From a virus: a stretch of 30,093 nucleotides of DNA. Where the stretch lies: positions 1-30,093 of the IMG/VR virus record IMGVR_UViG_3300042356_000067; one strand, written 5' to 3'. Position numbers and translations under genes: made by a program. Positions 7,208 through 16,078 of this stretch are shown one piece after another. How positions within the stretch are numbered: position 1 is the stretch's first letter; every line of letters starts with the position of its first letter. The notes under the pieces are model-generated. The model ran no database searches and was not told where the DNA came from. It saw only the letters and a program-made list of their open reading frames with translations.

Positions 7208-7220
7208 TAAATAAACTTAA

Positions 7221-7493
7221 TCAATTTTGCAATAGATCGATGAAATGCCACAAGTCTTCATTAAAAAAAGTACCTTCTGGCTTTTCTGGATGCCAAGAGG
7301 GGTTTGCTGAGTTTAATTCGATATACATTTCCCCATTGATAGAAAAAGATTTGAATTGTTGAGGGACAATAAACTTGCCCATATCATCCGTTATGCCCAC
7401 GATGACAATTACTTCTTTATCATCGGGTGATTCTTTTAAGGATTGAATTTCTTGCTTAATTGTCTGTGCAGGGATTGTTATTTCGCGTGACAT
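7221..7493 (-). CDS. Hypothetical 90-aa phage protein
   Basis: The product (MSREITIPAQTIKQEIQSLK ... WHFIDLLQN) is acidic with predicted beta strands around KEVIVIVGITD and GKFIVPQQFKSFSINGEMYI. I do not recognise the family. It begins two bases before the J-like gene ends on the same strand, so it is co-transcribed with the tail hub and precedes the fibre genes. The residues PSWHPEKPEGTFFNEDLW include aromatics common in small tail-associated proteins, but no function can be read from sequence. It is counted as a real gene because of the tight spacing and uninterrupted frame. Confidence 0.65.
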   Translation of the reverse strand: MSREITIPAQTIKQEIQSLKESPDDKEVIVIVGITDDMGKFIVPQQFKSFSINGEMYIELNSANPSWHPEKPEGTFFNEDLWHFIDLLQN

Positions 7494-7495
7494 TT

Positions 7496-10400
7496 TTAAC
7501 CTTTCAACTTTGCTTCTAATGATTCAACTTTTTCTGATAACTCTTGAATCGCTTTTGTCAGTACAGCGATATAAGATGGGTAGTGAATCGTTTTAAACCC
7601 TTTCTCATCGCCTACTTTCCAATTTGGTTCGTGATATACAAGCGATGAACCCAAGTCGATAATCTCTGCAACTTCGTCAGCAATAAATCCATAGCCTTTT
7701 TGATGCTTAGGGTCTGCTTTGAGTTTGTAAGAAACAGGACGTAGTTGGTTGACAAATGCCAAGCCTAAATCGGAATCGGCTATTTCTTCTTTTAAACGTA
7801 TATCAGATGGACTAGATGTTTGAACTTCAATAGTTACAATATTTCCTGTGCCTGATGTTCCAACATAAGCACCAACAATTCCTGTGGATGTACCGCCTAA
7901 GATATTCAAGCCCGACCCACCAGCATTTGCAGTTCCTGAATTGGTTGCAAAAATCCTAGCCCAAGATGCTGGGCTATAACCTCCCAAGGCATTTGAATCA
8001 CTTGCAGTGCTTCCGGTCAACATAAAAGCACTTGCTGCGTTTCCCTGCAAAAAGTTAGCGTTTAAATTTGTAACTTGTGCGTTAGAAGTAATTTGCAAAG
8101 TACCCTGACAATTTATTGCATTGCCTGATGAAGCGTAAGCAATAAGGGCCGTTCCTGTGCTGCCTGTTGCTTGTATGCCCGGGCCATTGCCCAAGTTGTC
8201 CCCAACAATTGCAGCAGTAGCACTAAAGGTACTTGTGTTCTGTGCGTAAATTGTTCTAGCGTTACCTGTGTAAAAAGTAGCTACAGACGCATTAGCAGTG
8301 TTGTTTGCATAAATACAGGCATAGCTTGCAGAACTATAAATGTACTGGCTAACAGAATAGCCGCCAATGACATTGCCAGTTCCGGTTAAAGACAGTTGGC
8401 CTGTAGTAATTAAATCACCATTAAATGATCCTGAAGCCGCAGAAAGTGAACCACTAAATGTTCCTGTTGCCGCTGATAACGAACCACCAAAAGTTCCTGT
8501 CGCTGCGCTAAGAGAACCACTAAATGTTCCTGTTGCCGCTGATAATGAACCCGCAAAAGTTCCAGTTGCACCACTTAATGAACCAGAAAAAGAACCACTT
8601 GCTCCAGTTATATCGCCTCTAAAAATACCATTATTAAAAAAGCAGTTGCCAGTTGTTCTGCTTATGTAATAACCAGCAGTTCCATATGTGCCTGTATTTC
8701 CATATGTGGGAGGAGTGCTTCCATTCCAATTGTCAGAACGAATGTCTTGAAATATGCTTGCTGCAACTGGCCCTGTCCAAGCAGTTGTGTTTGCAGCGAC
8801 TCCATCAATTGTTATTGCAGAACTATTGTATTTGCCTTGGATATACCAAAGCACCTGTCCAACACTAACAACTGGAGCAATCAATGACCAACCGCTTGGA
8901 GCAGCAGAAGCACTGGTTGGGGTTGTAAATGCTGGGGCTGCCAATGACTGACTTTGTTGCAAATAAGCAGTGATCGATGCTAATCCAGTTGCTCCAGTTC
9001 CACCATTCTGAAAACTAATAACTGGACTTGACCAAGTGAGAGTTGTGTCTGTGCCAGTAGTGCCAGAGATCGATGCAACAGATCGAGAAATATAAACTGG
9101 ATCAGTTCCAGAAGGGACAGTGGCCGACCATGTAGATGGTGGAGTCAGTATGTTAGTGGAGAAGTCAAAACTGCCACCAGTCGGAGTGGCTGGAGCAGAT
9201 GCTGATCTTAAAAAAACTGAAACTTCAGCCACAGACAATCCATCTGTGCCATCTTGACCTTCTACTAAAATCGGAGTTTGCCAAGTGTAGTTTGTGCCTG
9301 TGCCAGTGTTTGTGCCAACAGCAGACCACAAAGGATCAGCAGATGCTGGCACAGAGTTGACGTCAGAATACCAACCAGCAGGGGTTCCAGCAGATGCACT
9401 AGGAGTTGCTGGTTGACTTGCTGACCTTTTAAAAACAATATCTACAGAGTCGCCACTTGCACCAACAGCACCATTTTGAAAACTAATCGTTGGGCTTGAC
9501 CAAGTGAGTGTTGTGTCAGTGCCTGTCGTTCCAGAAACTGATGCAACAGCCCTTGAAATATAAACAGGGTCTGTTCCAGAAGGCACACTAGCCGACCAAC
9601 TTGATGGTGATGTCAGTGTGTTTGTTGTAAAGTTAAAGCTGCCGCCAGTAGGTGTTGCTGGTGCGCTCGCTGATCTTAAAAAAACTGAAACTTCAGCTAC
9701 AGACAATCCATCTGTGCCATTTGTGCCATTTGTGCCATTTGTGCCATTTGTGCCATTTGTGCCATCTTGACCCTCAACTAAAATTGGAGTTTGCCAAGTG
9801 TAATTTGTACCTGTGCCAGTGTTTGTGCCAACAGAAGACCACAAAGAATCAGAAGATGCAGGGACAGAGTTGACATCTGTATACCAGCCAGCAGGGGTTC
9901 CAACTGATGGGCTTGGAATTGTTGGTTGACTTGCTGACCTTTTGAAAACAATGTCAACCGAATCACCGCTTGCCCCATTCGTGCCGTTAGTGCCGTTAGT
10001 GCCGTTAGTGCCGTTAGTGCCGTTAGCACCATTTTCAAAACTAATTGTTGGAGTTGACCAAGTGAGGGATGAATCAGTCCCTGTGGTTCCAGAAACTGAT
10101 GCAACAGCCCTTGAAATATAAACAGGATTTGTTCCAACAGGAACACTAATCGACCAAGATGCTGGTGCAGTCAATGTGTTGGTTGTAAAGTTAAAACTGC
10201 CACCACTAGGTGTTGCTGGTGCGCTTGCTGATCTTAAAAACACTGAAACTTCAGCAACCGATAATCCGTCATTTCCGTTTGCACCATTTTGACCCTCAAT
10301 CTGGAGAGGTGTCTGCCAAGTGTAGTTTGTACCTGATCCAGAGTTTGTTCCTACCGATGACCAAATTGGGTCAGACGATGCAGGGACAGTGCCGACATCT

Positions 10401-12541
10401 GAATACCAACCACTAGGAGTTCCAATCGATGGGCTTGGAATTGTTGGTTGACTTGCTGACCGCTTAAAAACAATATCAATTGAGTCACCACTTGCACCAG
10501 CAGAATCGGTGGTTGCACTTGCCACACTTGAAAAGCCAGAAACATTGCGAGAAAAATCAACGGCCTTCAGCCAATAATATTTGGTTGTCGAATCAGTCAA
10601 ACCAGATCGAGCAATTGTAGAACTAGAAACCTCACCAATTTTTGTGGCAGTCGCTGAATTGTTTGAGGTGTTTTCCCAAATCTCGTTATAAAACCAGTCA
10701 GCAGCAGATGGATTTGTCCAAGACAACTGAATGGTTTTAAAAGAACCAACAGCAGTCAAACTTGTCGGAGCAGCAGGGGCAGTCGTATCACCAGACAATG
10801 TGTGATTGATATTTGATGAGAATGGGCCTTCTTTGTCAGAGAAAATTGCTCTCACTCGGAGGTTATAAACAAGCGCAACCTCTTGTTGACCAGCATAGTC
10901 ATAAACATTTTGAGAGGTAAAAATTGACTGCCAAACAGTGTCAGTGCTGAGTTTGAATTGCAACTCATATCCTGTCACATAAGCCGATGCAACCGCTGTC
11001 CAAGTCACATGGACTGCTGGCAATATTGTTCCATCTGGAAAAGTAATGTTCTGATTTGTCGCAGTTAATCCAGTCGGTGCGATCTGAGTTTGAATCAGCG
11101 TCAGGCTTGTGTTTGGTGCGCCATCGATAGCGTCAGAGGTCAACCAGTCATAAGCAGTTGAGTCTTCCTCTTTAAGAACCAGATCAACTCCGATGTCCTC
11201 ATTCAGCTTCCACTCCATCACCCTGAAATATTTACCAGACCATCCCAATTGAGCAATGGTCAAGGCAACAACATCGCCAGCAGTAATGTTTAAACAAGTT
11301 GGCTTGCATGAAATATTGACGACAATGCCTTGCCTAGACTTTAAGAGATTGATCTTTGCAAGTCTCTCAGCTTCCAATATATTTGTGGTGAAGTTTAGAT
11401 CGAGTTGAGCAGTTAACTCTTCACCGCCATCCTCAGCCTTGTAAGCGTTTGAGGCAATGGCTGGATATTCTGTCGCTGAATAAAGTTTGTCTGCGTCAGC
11501 AAACACACCAATCACTCGGTTGAAAAGATTGGCTTTTTCATTAGCGCATGACAACTGGACATCGCCTCGCAAATCATCCACAGTTATTGTCTGGACAGAA
11601 TTTGAAAATGCACCCACGACTAATTTATATTTGCCAGAGGAATAAATAAGCATTCCCGCGCAAGTCGAGAGCATATCTTGCAAGACTTCCCGAGGACTCT
11701 TTGAAGTGTCAACCACACCATTTAATGTGTAGCGTTTCTGAGTGACAGCAGTTTTGGCAGTGACTGTCTCATCACAGATATTTGCAGCAGCAATGAATGA
11801 GGCTGAGTCGATCTCATCCGATGTGACCCGCATCCCATAGTCGGACATGATGTAATCGCGGATACAAAGGGCAGGGTTGTCAGACCAAGCCGTTGTTGTC
11901 GTTCTTGGGTCATAAACTAACTTACCCTTAACCAAAGCCCTGACTGTTGGAATGCTTGTGAATATCGAGGTGTCATACTGCATCCGCACATAAACTGAGG
12001 AAATTCCAGTCAGTTTGTGACTCGATGTCCATTTGTTTGTGATGCCAGCAGTCTCAGTGACAAGATCAGCATAAGCAGTGCCACCAGTCAAAGAGTTTTG
12101 AATTCTTGCCTTGCCTGAATAGCGACCAGAGGAGACACTGCCAGAGACAGTTCCAAGGTCTTCATCCCCAAAATAGACTTTTTCAATTGAGTGGATTTGG
12201 TGATCTGCTAATCCAAAAACAGTGTGCAAATATTCGTTTGTATTTCCTGTGGTGGCAGCGTAGAACATCACGCCACCCACTAGGCTTTGACCATATATCA
12301 GTTGCCTTGGGGCTGTAGATGATCTGACATTGATTGTCTGACCCTTTAGTTCATTGGCAGTGCTGCCACCAATCAAACCAATGTTTTGAGCCACTTTTGT
12401 CGTAACAATAAAAGAGCCAGCATATATTGCAGCCCTCAAAAAAGTCACAGAGATTCCACTATTGGCAAGGCCAATAATGAATGTACTTGTTACTTGAGCC
12501 GCTAACCACTCAGCCCCTAGATAGACAACTAATTCAGGCAT
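7496..12541 (-). CDS. Tail hub / host-specificity protein J-like, with C-terminal S74 chaperone domain
   Basis: The 1681-residue protein carries, in order: a hydrophobic N-terminus (about 15-55), a gpJ-type core with VRSSTAPRQLIYGQ near 72-85 and a tail-protein III region (LCIRDYIMSDYGMRVTSDEI, about 215-330), fibronectin-III-like modules (about 490-680), three tandem adhesion modules (each with GDSVDIVFKRSASQP, WYSDV, EGQ and LSVAEVSVFLRSASAP motifs) joined by Gly-Thr-Asn collagen-like linkers, a run of GSLSAATGTF decapeptides, and a peptidase S74 intramolecular chaperone. The S74 dyad is visible as SDIRLK (S1579, K1584); autocleavage before S1579 would release about 103 residues ending in a coiled coil. 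In lambda-like phages gpJ forms the tail tip and binds the receptor. It follows the K-like gene directly. Confidence 0.93.
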   Translation of the reverse strand: MPELVVYLGAEWLAAQVTSTFIIGLANSGISVTFLRAAIYAGSFIVTTKVAQNIGLIGGSTANELKGQTINVRSSTAPRQLIYGQSLVGGVMFYAATTGNTNEYLHTVFGLADHQIHSIEKVYFGDEDLGTVSGSVSSGRYSGKARIQNSLTGGTAYADLVTETAGITNKWTSSHKLTGISSVYVRMQYDTSIFTSIPTVRALVKGKLVYDPRTTTTAWSDNPALCIRDYIMSDYGMRVTSDEIDSASFIAAANICDETVTAKTAVTQKRYTLNGVVDTSKSPREVLQDMLSTCAGMLIYSSGKYKLVVGAFSNSVQTITVDDLRGDVQLSCANEKANLFNRVIGVFADADKLYSATEYPAIASNAYKAEDGGEELTAQLDLNFTTNILEAERLAKINLLKSRQGIVVNISCKPTCLNITAGDVVALTIAQLGWSGKYFRVMEWKLNEDIGVDLVLKEEDSTAYDWLTSDAIDGAPNTSLTLIQTQIAPTGLTATNQNITFPDGTILPAVHVTWTAVASAYVTGYELQFKLSTDTVWQSIFTSQNVYDYAGQQEVALVYNLRVRAIFSDKEGPFSSNINHTLSGDTTAPAAPTSLTAVGSFKTIQLSWTNPSAADWFYNEIWENTSNNSATATKIGEVSSSTIARSGLTDSTTKYYWLKAVDFSRNVSGFSSVASATTDSAGASGDSIDIVFKRSASQPTIPSPSIGTPSGWYSDVGTVPASSDPIWSSVGTNSGSGTNYTWQTPLQIEGQNGANGNDGLSVAEVSVFLRSASAPATPSGGSFNFTTNTLTAPASWSISVPVGTNPVYISRAVASVSGTTGTDSSLTWSTPTISFENGANGTNGTNGTNGTNGTNGASGDSVDIVFKRSASQPTIPSPSVGTPAGWYTDVNSVPASSDSLWSSVGTNTGTGTNYTWQTPILVEGQDGTNGTNGTNGTNGTNGTDGLSVAEVSVFLRSASAPATPTGGSFNFTTNTLTSPSSWSASVPSGTDPVYISRAVASVSGTTGTDTTLTWSSPTISFQNGAVGASGDSVDIVFKRSASQPATPSASAGTPAGWYSDVNSVPASADPLWSAVGTNTGTGTNYTWQTPILVEGQDGTDGLSVAEVSVFLRSASAPATPTGGSFDFSTNILTPPSTWSATVPSGTDPVYISRSVASISGTTGTDTTLTWSSPVISFQNGGTGATGLASITAYLQQSQSLAAPAFTTPTSASAAPSGWSLIAPVVSVGQVLWYIQGKYNSSAITIDGVAANTTAWTGPVAASIFQDIRSDNWNGSTPPTYGNTGTYGTAGYYISRTTGNCFFNNGIFRGDITGASGSFSGSLSGATGTFAGSLSAATGTFSGSLSAATGTFGGSLSAATGTFSGSLSAASGSFNGDLITTGQLSLTGTGNVIGGYSVSQYIYSSASYACIYANNTANASVATFYTGNARTIYAQNTSTFSATAAIVGDNLGNGPGIQATGSTGTALIAYASSGNAINCQGTLQITSNAQVTNLNANFLQGNAASAFMLTGSTASDSNALGGYSPASWARIFATNSGTANAGGSGLNILGGTSTGIVGAYVGTSGTGNIVTIEVQTSSPSDIRLKEEIADSDLGLAFVNQLRPVSYKLKADPKHQKGYGFIADEVAEIIDLGSSLVYHEPNWKVGDEKGFKTIHYPSYIAVLTKAIQELSEKVESLEAKLKG
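9713..9766 (-). repeat. 9-bp tandem repeat encoding Gly-Thr-Asn triplets (array 1)
   Basis: Six copies of a 9-bp unit (plus-strand GTGCCATTT) encode successive NGT triplets in the linker after EGQDG of the second adhesion module. Copies are identical except at the last. In-frame gain or loss by slippage would change linker length without breaking the gene. Confidence 0.95.
9981..10025 (-). repeat. 9-bp tandem repeat encoding Gly-Thr-Asn triplets (array 2)
   Basis: Five copies of a different 9-bp unit (plus-strand GTGCCGTTA) encode the same NGT triplet in the linker before GASGDSVDIV. It uses AAC/ACT where array 1 uses AAT/ACA. The amino-acid repeats are therefore the same but the DNA repeats expanded independently. 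Confidence 0.95.
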
Positions 12542-12934
12542 TTAAATACTCCAAGCCTTTTCACAATTTAAAGTGGGTTGCATGATCACCCCAGACTCAG
12601 CCACAAAAGCCGACAACTCTCCGACACAAATTCCAAGCAATTCGCGGCCATCATTTGTTAAACAAACCACATCACCCCTTTGAGCCAAGAGGATTGACTT
12701 GGACTCGCCAAAGTATTTGTCAGCCGCGCCAATCATGCCGCCATGCTCATTCATCAACTCAGCCGCTTTTCTGGCTGTTTGGTATTCAAAGAGAGTCGTC
12801 AAGTCTTTGTCTGAAATCACATTGACTGCGTGAATAGAGAACTGCCAACAATCATTTGTTCCCCAATCAAAAGGGATATCTTTTTTCTCAATGATGTAGT
12901 CCTCAAGCAATCGAGGCCAGTTTTCTTTTCTCAT
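12542..12934 (-). CDS. gpK-like small tail tip protein, DUF6950/NlpC-P60-like fold
   Basis: The 130-residue protein has the PFDWGTNDCWQFSIHAV motif at residues 20-36. The G.nDC core corresponds to the Cys nucleophile region of NlpC/P60-like peptidases and is the hallmark of the DUF6950 family of small phage proteins encoded just before gpJ. A later ...AQRGDVVCL... segment (about 85-92) matches the GDvv strand where family members often carry their second motif, but a clear catalytic histidine is not visible, so activity on peptidoglycan is uncertain. The place in the L-K-J order fits a tail-tip role as in lambda gpK. The ATG overlaps the preceding stop by ATGA. Confidence 0.75.
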   Translation of the reverse strand: MRKENWPRLLEDYIIEKKDIPFDWGTNDCWQFSIHAVNVISDKDLTTLFEYQTARKAAELMNEHGGMIGAADKYFGESKSILLAQRGDVVCLTNDGRELLGICVGELSAFVAESGVIMQPTLNCEKAWSI

Positions 12935-13560
12935 CTGAGCATGACTCCAGCAGTATCGCCACCGACATTGGGATTGCCACCGCCACCCCCATTGGCTCCA
13001 GTCGGATCAGTGCGACCCCAATTTATATCGAGATTCTCGATGGCCACAACATATTGCAGCCCTTCGTCAGTGGCATCTCTGATCTTTTGCTCCTCATAAG
13101 TGAATCGCCTGATCTTTGGCCTTCCAGCGTCAATCAATTGATGTTCAATAGACAGAGAGATTGTTGCAGTCTCACCAAGGTTGATTGACATCACGTCCAT
13201 GCGACCAGTAAACATCAGGTGAGCAGACACTAATTCGTGATTGCTATCGAGCAAAGCAAAATAAATCTTTGCAGAGCGACCTTGATAATTCTCACCCAGA
13301 GCGATTGCAATGTGATTAGGATCGATTCCAGATAAAGTTAGGCTCAGACCCTTGGACTCTAGGTTTGATGTCTCAGAAATTGTGTTGATGCCACCAAGTC
13401 CACCGACTGCCAAGTAAGTGTTGCCACCATAGACAATTGCCTTGCCGCCATTGGTGTAATAAATGTGGCCAGACGAAAAGTCTAAATCCACCAAAAAGCA
13501 AACAGTCAGATTGCTGTTTGTGATAGCCGATGTAATCGCACCCGCGAGGCTTCGTGTCAT
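12931..13560 (-). CDS. gpL-like tail tip protein (DUF2163-like)
   Basis: In this 209-residue protein the N-terminal half (VCFLVDLDFSSGHIYYTNGG, GGNTYLAVGGLGGINTISET, LTLSGIDPN) is typical of the beta-barrel of phage tail tip proteins in the DUF2163/gpL position, with 'v.ldf..g.i.yt....i.y.g.tY.....l..i..i.E...'. The C-terminal tail is Gly/Asn rich (GANGGGGGNPNVGGDTAGVM). Lambda gpL carries four cysteines holding an iron-sulphur cluster in its C-terminal domain; this protein has a single Cys near its start and cannot hold one, so it is related by position and N-terminal fold only. ATGA overlaps join it to both neighbours. Confidence 0.7.
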   Translation of the reverse strand: MTRSLAGAITSAITNSNLTVCFLVDLDFSSGHIYYTNGGKAIVYGGNTYLAVGGLGGINTISETSNLESKGLSLTLSGIDPNHIAIALGENYQGRSAKIYFALLDSNHELVSAHLMFTGRMDVMSINLGETATISLSIEHQLIDAGRPKIRRFTYEEQKIRDATDEGLQYVVAIENLDINWGRTDPTGANGGGGGNPNVGGDTAGVMLR

Positions 13561-14117
13561 ATCGCCTCCAAAAAGCCAGCAGTGACCGAATAGACCCCTT
13601 CTAGGGTCTTATTGATCGAGACAGAGCTTCCATCAAGTCGCATGATCGCAGAGGGGCTGTTGTAAGTCACCGAGGTTGAGGCACTTGGCAGAGTTCTGAA
13701 AGGTGGCTCAATAGTAAAAACATTGCTGGCCTTGCCAACAATCATCTTGACCTCGTAATTTGCAAACTGAACAAAATCGCCAATTGACAGACTTGATGAG
13801 GAAAGAGTCGCAGTCGATCCTGTGGAGGAGGTCACAGTGATTGATCCAGAGACAGTTCCGATTGGAGCAGTCTCACCAAATCGAGGCAAATAGACTGTGT
13901 TTGCCATGCCCCTCATTTTGTAAAACAATGCCTGAATCGGAGCCATCTCAGCGCGAGACAAATTATTCCAAGCCACTGAGCAAAACCACTTTGCACCAGT
14001 CAACTCAACTGTCTGAGACTGACCACTCAAAGGAGAGGTGAAAATCTGTGTGTTTGACCTTAACTCCCAAAGAGCTGACTGAGGTGTTTTGACACTAGGC
14101 CAATAAAAGGTTGTCAT
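13557..14117 (-). CDS. gpM-like tail tip protein
   Basis: The 186-residue, beta-rich protein contains FYWPSVKTPQSALWELRSNT at its start, WFCSVAWNNLSRAEMAPIQALF (residues 44-65) and a C-terminal segment ending VYSVTAGFLEAI. The position between the tape measure and gpL-like genes corresponds to lambda gpM, a tip protein that joins the tape measure/tube to the hub. I recognise the W.a...w..l.r.e...i.a.f..lrG pattern from related siphophage tail proteins, but no named domain is certain. Its ATG overlaps the tape-measure stop (ATGA) and its own stop overlaps the next start. Confidence 0.65.
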   Translation of the reverse strand: MTTFYWPSVKTPQSALWELRSNTQIFTSPLSGQSQTVELTGAKWFCSVAWNNLSRAEMAPIQALFYKMRGMANTVYLPRFGETAPIGTVSGSITVTSSTGSTATLSSSSLSIGDFVQFANYEVKMIVGKASNVFTIEPPFRTLPSASTSVTYNSPSAIMRLDGSSVSINKTLEGVYSVTAGFLEAI

Positions 14118-16078
14118 GCAAACGCTCCACCAGATTTCATTGATCTGTAAATTTCAGCTTTGGCTTGCTCTTTGGCTTGGTTCATTGCAGCCATGATCGA
14201 GGCTCTATCTGAGCGCGAGTCAATTGAAATGTTTTGAACGACAGTCACACCACCGCCACCGAGTTTGTTGTTTGGCACGATACTGCCAGAGCCATTAGGC
14301 ACAAAGAGTTCAGGGCCACGCTCACCGACCATGTAAGGGGTGTTGGATGAAACAGGGCCACCTAAAGCTCTGCCACCAAAGCCTTTAAATAAATCTGTCA
14401 GAAAACTCACACTTGGATCACTGATGTTTTTCTTAATCAACATTCTCAAAATGTCGCGCTGGATTGAGTCAACCATGTCTTTGAAACTAACTTTGCCACC
14501 CATAAAAGCTGTGGTTAAAGTGCTGGTGAACTCATTGCCAAAGCCATTGATTGCATCTGTCAAAATGTCAATATCAGATTTGCCCTTCTCAGTGAAGCTT
14601 GTCAATTCCTTGTTTGCCAAGCCAACCGCCCGACTGAAAGTGTCAGGATCAATTAAACCTTTACCAAGAATTGCTTGAAGGTTTTGGATTTTCTGAGTGT
14701 AGTTTTCAAGAGGTGTGCGAGTGTCATCAAAAATCTTCTTGATTGCATCAGCTTGATCTTTAGCATCCTTGGTTATTTGCTCATCATATTTCTGCTGCTT
14801 TAAATCATTTTCAAGTTTTTCTTTATCAGCTTGAGTAATGTTTTTAATCAAATCAAGATACAACTCATACGCTTTAATTTGCTCCTCAGATGCACCAGTT
14901 CTAGCAAACTGAGCAACCTTCAGTGCGTCCTCGCCATCTGTTAATTTAATGATCTGATCTGTGACTGCCAAGTAAGAATTTTGAATTTGCTGAAGTTGCT
15001 TATCAACCTCTTCCTTTTCTTTTTTGGGTTTTTCTCCACCCAAAGCTGGCAGTGCTTTTGTTGTGCGTTTATCAGTTCCAAGAAATCGCCTATCCATGCC
15101 GCTTGCTTCTCCTTGCCTTGGAGTGGCAAACATTTCATTTCGTTGAATTGCCTTTAAATAATTTAAGCGATTCTGTAAATGCTCGTTATATTTATCAAGA
15201 GAGGAAGTGTCGGAATTAGCTTTTTTATAACGCTCAATGGCATCGTTGTTTGAGTCAATCTCTTCTCTAACAGTTTTGAGATTTTCTTCAGTATTTTTGA
15301 AAGGATTGATTGTTCCAAAATTTCTGATCGCATCAAGAAAACCACTTGAATACTTCGTGCCTTCTTGAAACTCCACAATCATCTTAGAAAGGGCTGGAAG
15401 CAGTGGATTGATGGCATCAACTAAAAGAAGTTTTAATTGCTGATTGATTTTTGTAATGTTGTCATTAAATTCCTCAGCATTTTTTGCAAACTCATCACCA
15501 AAACTTGCACCAAATTCTTTGATGCCTTGTTTGCCAGTATTAAGAAAAGGAATGAGGTCAGCACCAGCCTTGCCAAACAAAGCCATTGCATATTGGGTCT
15601 TTGTCGCTCCATCGGCTGCACCACTGAATGCTCCCGCAACATCACCAAGGATGTCAGCAGTTGGCCTGATATTGCCATTTGCATCTTTGACACTAATGCC
15701 CAGATTCTTGAACGCTTCAGATTGTTCTTTGCTACCCGATGCCGCCTCAGCAATGCTCTTGTTTAATTTAATTAGAGCCGAGCCTAGTTGCTCGTTTGAG
15801 ACACCAGCCAGATCAGCAGTGTTTGCAAGTGATGATAATTCGCTGACAGCAATGCCTGTCTTCTGTGACAACTTCACCATGTTGTCAGCAGAGTCGATTA
15901 AGCCCTTGATCTGAGCCGCGCTACCAATAGCCGCCAAGACAGCAGTCAGGCCAGCAATCTTGCCCGTGACCATGCCCACACTGGAGGACATATCACTCAG
16001 ACCACCCTTGACTGATCTGAATGCCGCGCCAGTCTTGTCTTGAGCAACAATGTCAATGCTTACGTCTTTACTTGCCAT
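14114..16078 (-). CDS. Tail tape measure protein
   Basis: The 654-residue protein opens with an alanine/glycine-rich helical region containing SVGMVTGKIAGLTAVLAAIG (about 32-51), then LSQKTGIAVSELSSLAN and SKEQSEAFKNLGISVKDANG, the classical head of phage tape measure proteins of the TIGR01760/lambda H type. The middle (about 270-500) is charged and coiled-coil-like. The C-terminus has the family's RALGGPVSSNTPYMVGERGP segment followed by ELFVP. At about 0.15 nm per residue it would set a tail of about 100 nm (family rule of thumb). It is the last step of the G, G-T, H translational unit, its ATG lying inside the frameshifted T extension. Confidence 0.95.
   Translation of the reverse strand: MASKDVSIDIVAQDKTGAAFRSVKGGLSDMSSSVGMVTGKIAGLTAVLAAIGSAAQIKGLIDSADNMVKLSQKTGIAVSELSSLANTADLAGVSNEQLGSALIKLNKSIAEAASGSKEQSEAFKNLGISVKDANGNIRPTADILGDVAGAFSGAADGATKTQYAMALFGKAGADLIPFLNTGKQGIKEFGASFGDEFAKNAEEFNDNITKINQQLKLLLVDAINPLLPALSKMIVEFQEGTKYSSGFLDAIRNFGTINPFKNTEENLKTVREEIDSNNDAIERYKKANSDTSSLDKYNEHLQNRLNYLKAIQRNEMFATPRQGEASGMDRRFLGTDKRTTKALPALGGEKPKKEKEEVDKQLQQIQNSYLAVTDQIIKLTDGEDALKVAQFARTGASEEQIKAYELYLDLIKNITQADKEKLENDLKQQKYDEQITKDAKDQADAIKKIFDDTRTPLENYTQKIQNLQAILGKGLIDPDTFSRAVGLANKELTSFTEKGKSDIDILTDAINGFGNEFTSTLTTAFMGGKVSFKDMVDSIQRDILRMLIKKNISDPSVSFLTDLFKGFGGRALGGPVSSNTPYMVGERGPELFVPNGSGSIVPNNKLGGGGVTVVQNISIDSRSDRASIMAAMNQAKEQAKAEIYRSMKSGGAFA

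Noticed and set aside
9652-10146. ORFs on either strand over the 9-bp repeats
   Set aside because: Repetitive CHL and ALT strings reflect reading the NGT-coding repeats in other frames.
12931-13560. Iron-sulphur cluster protein like lambda gpL
   Set aside because: Only one cysteine is present, so the four-cysteine cluster site is absent even though the gene position matches.
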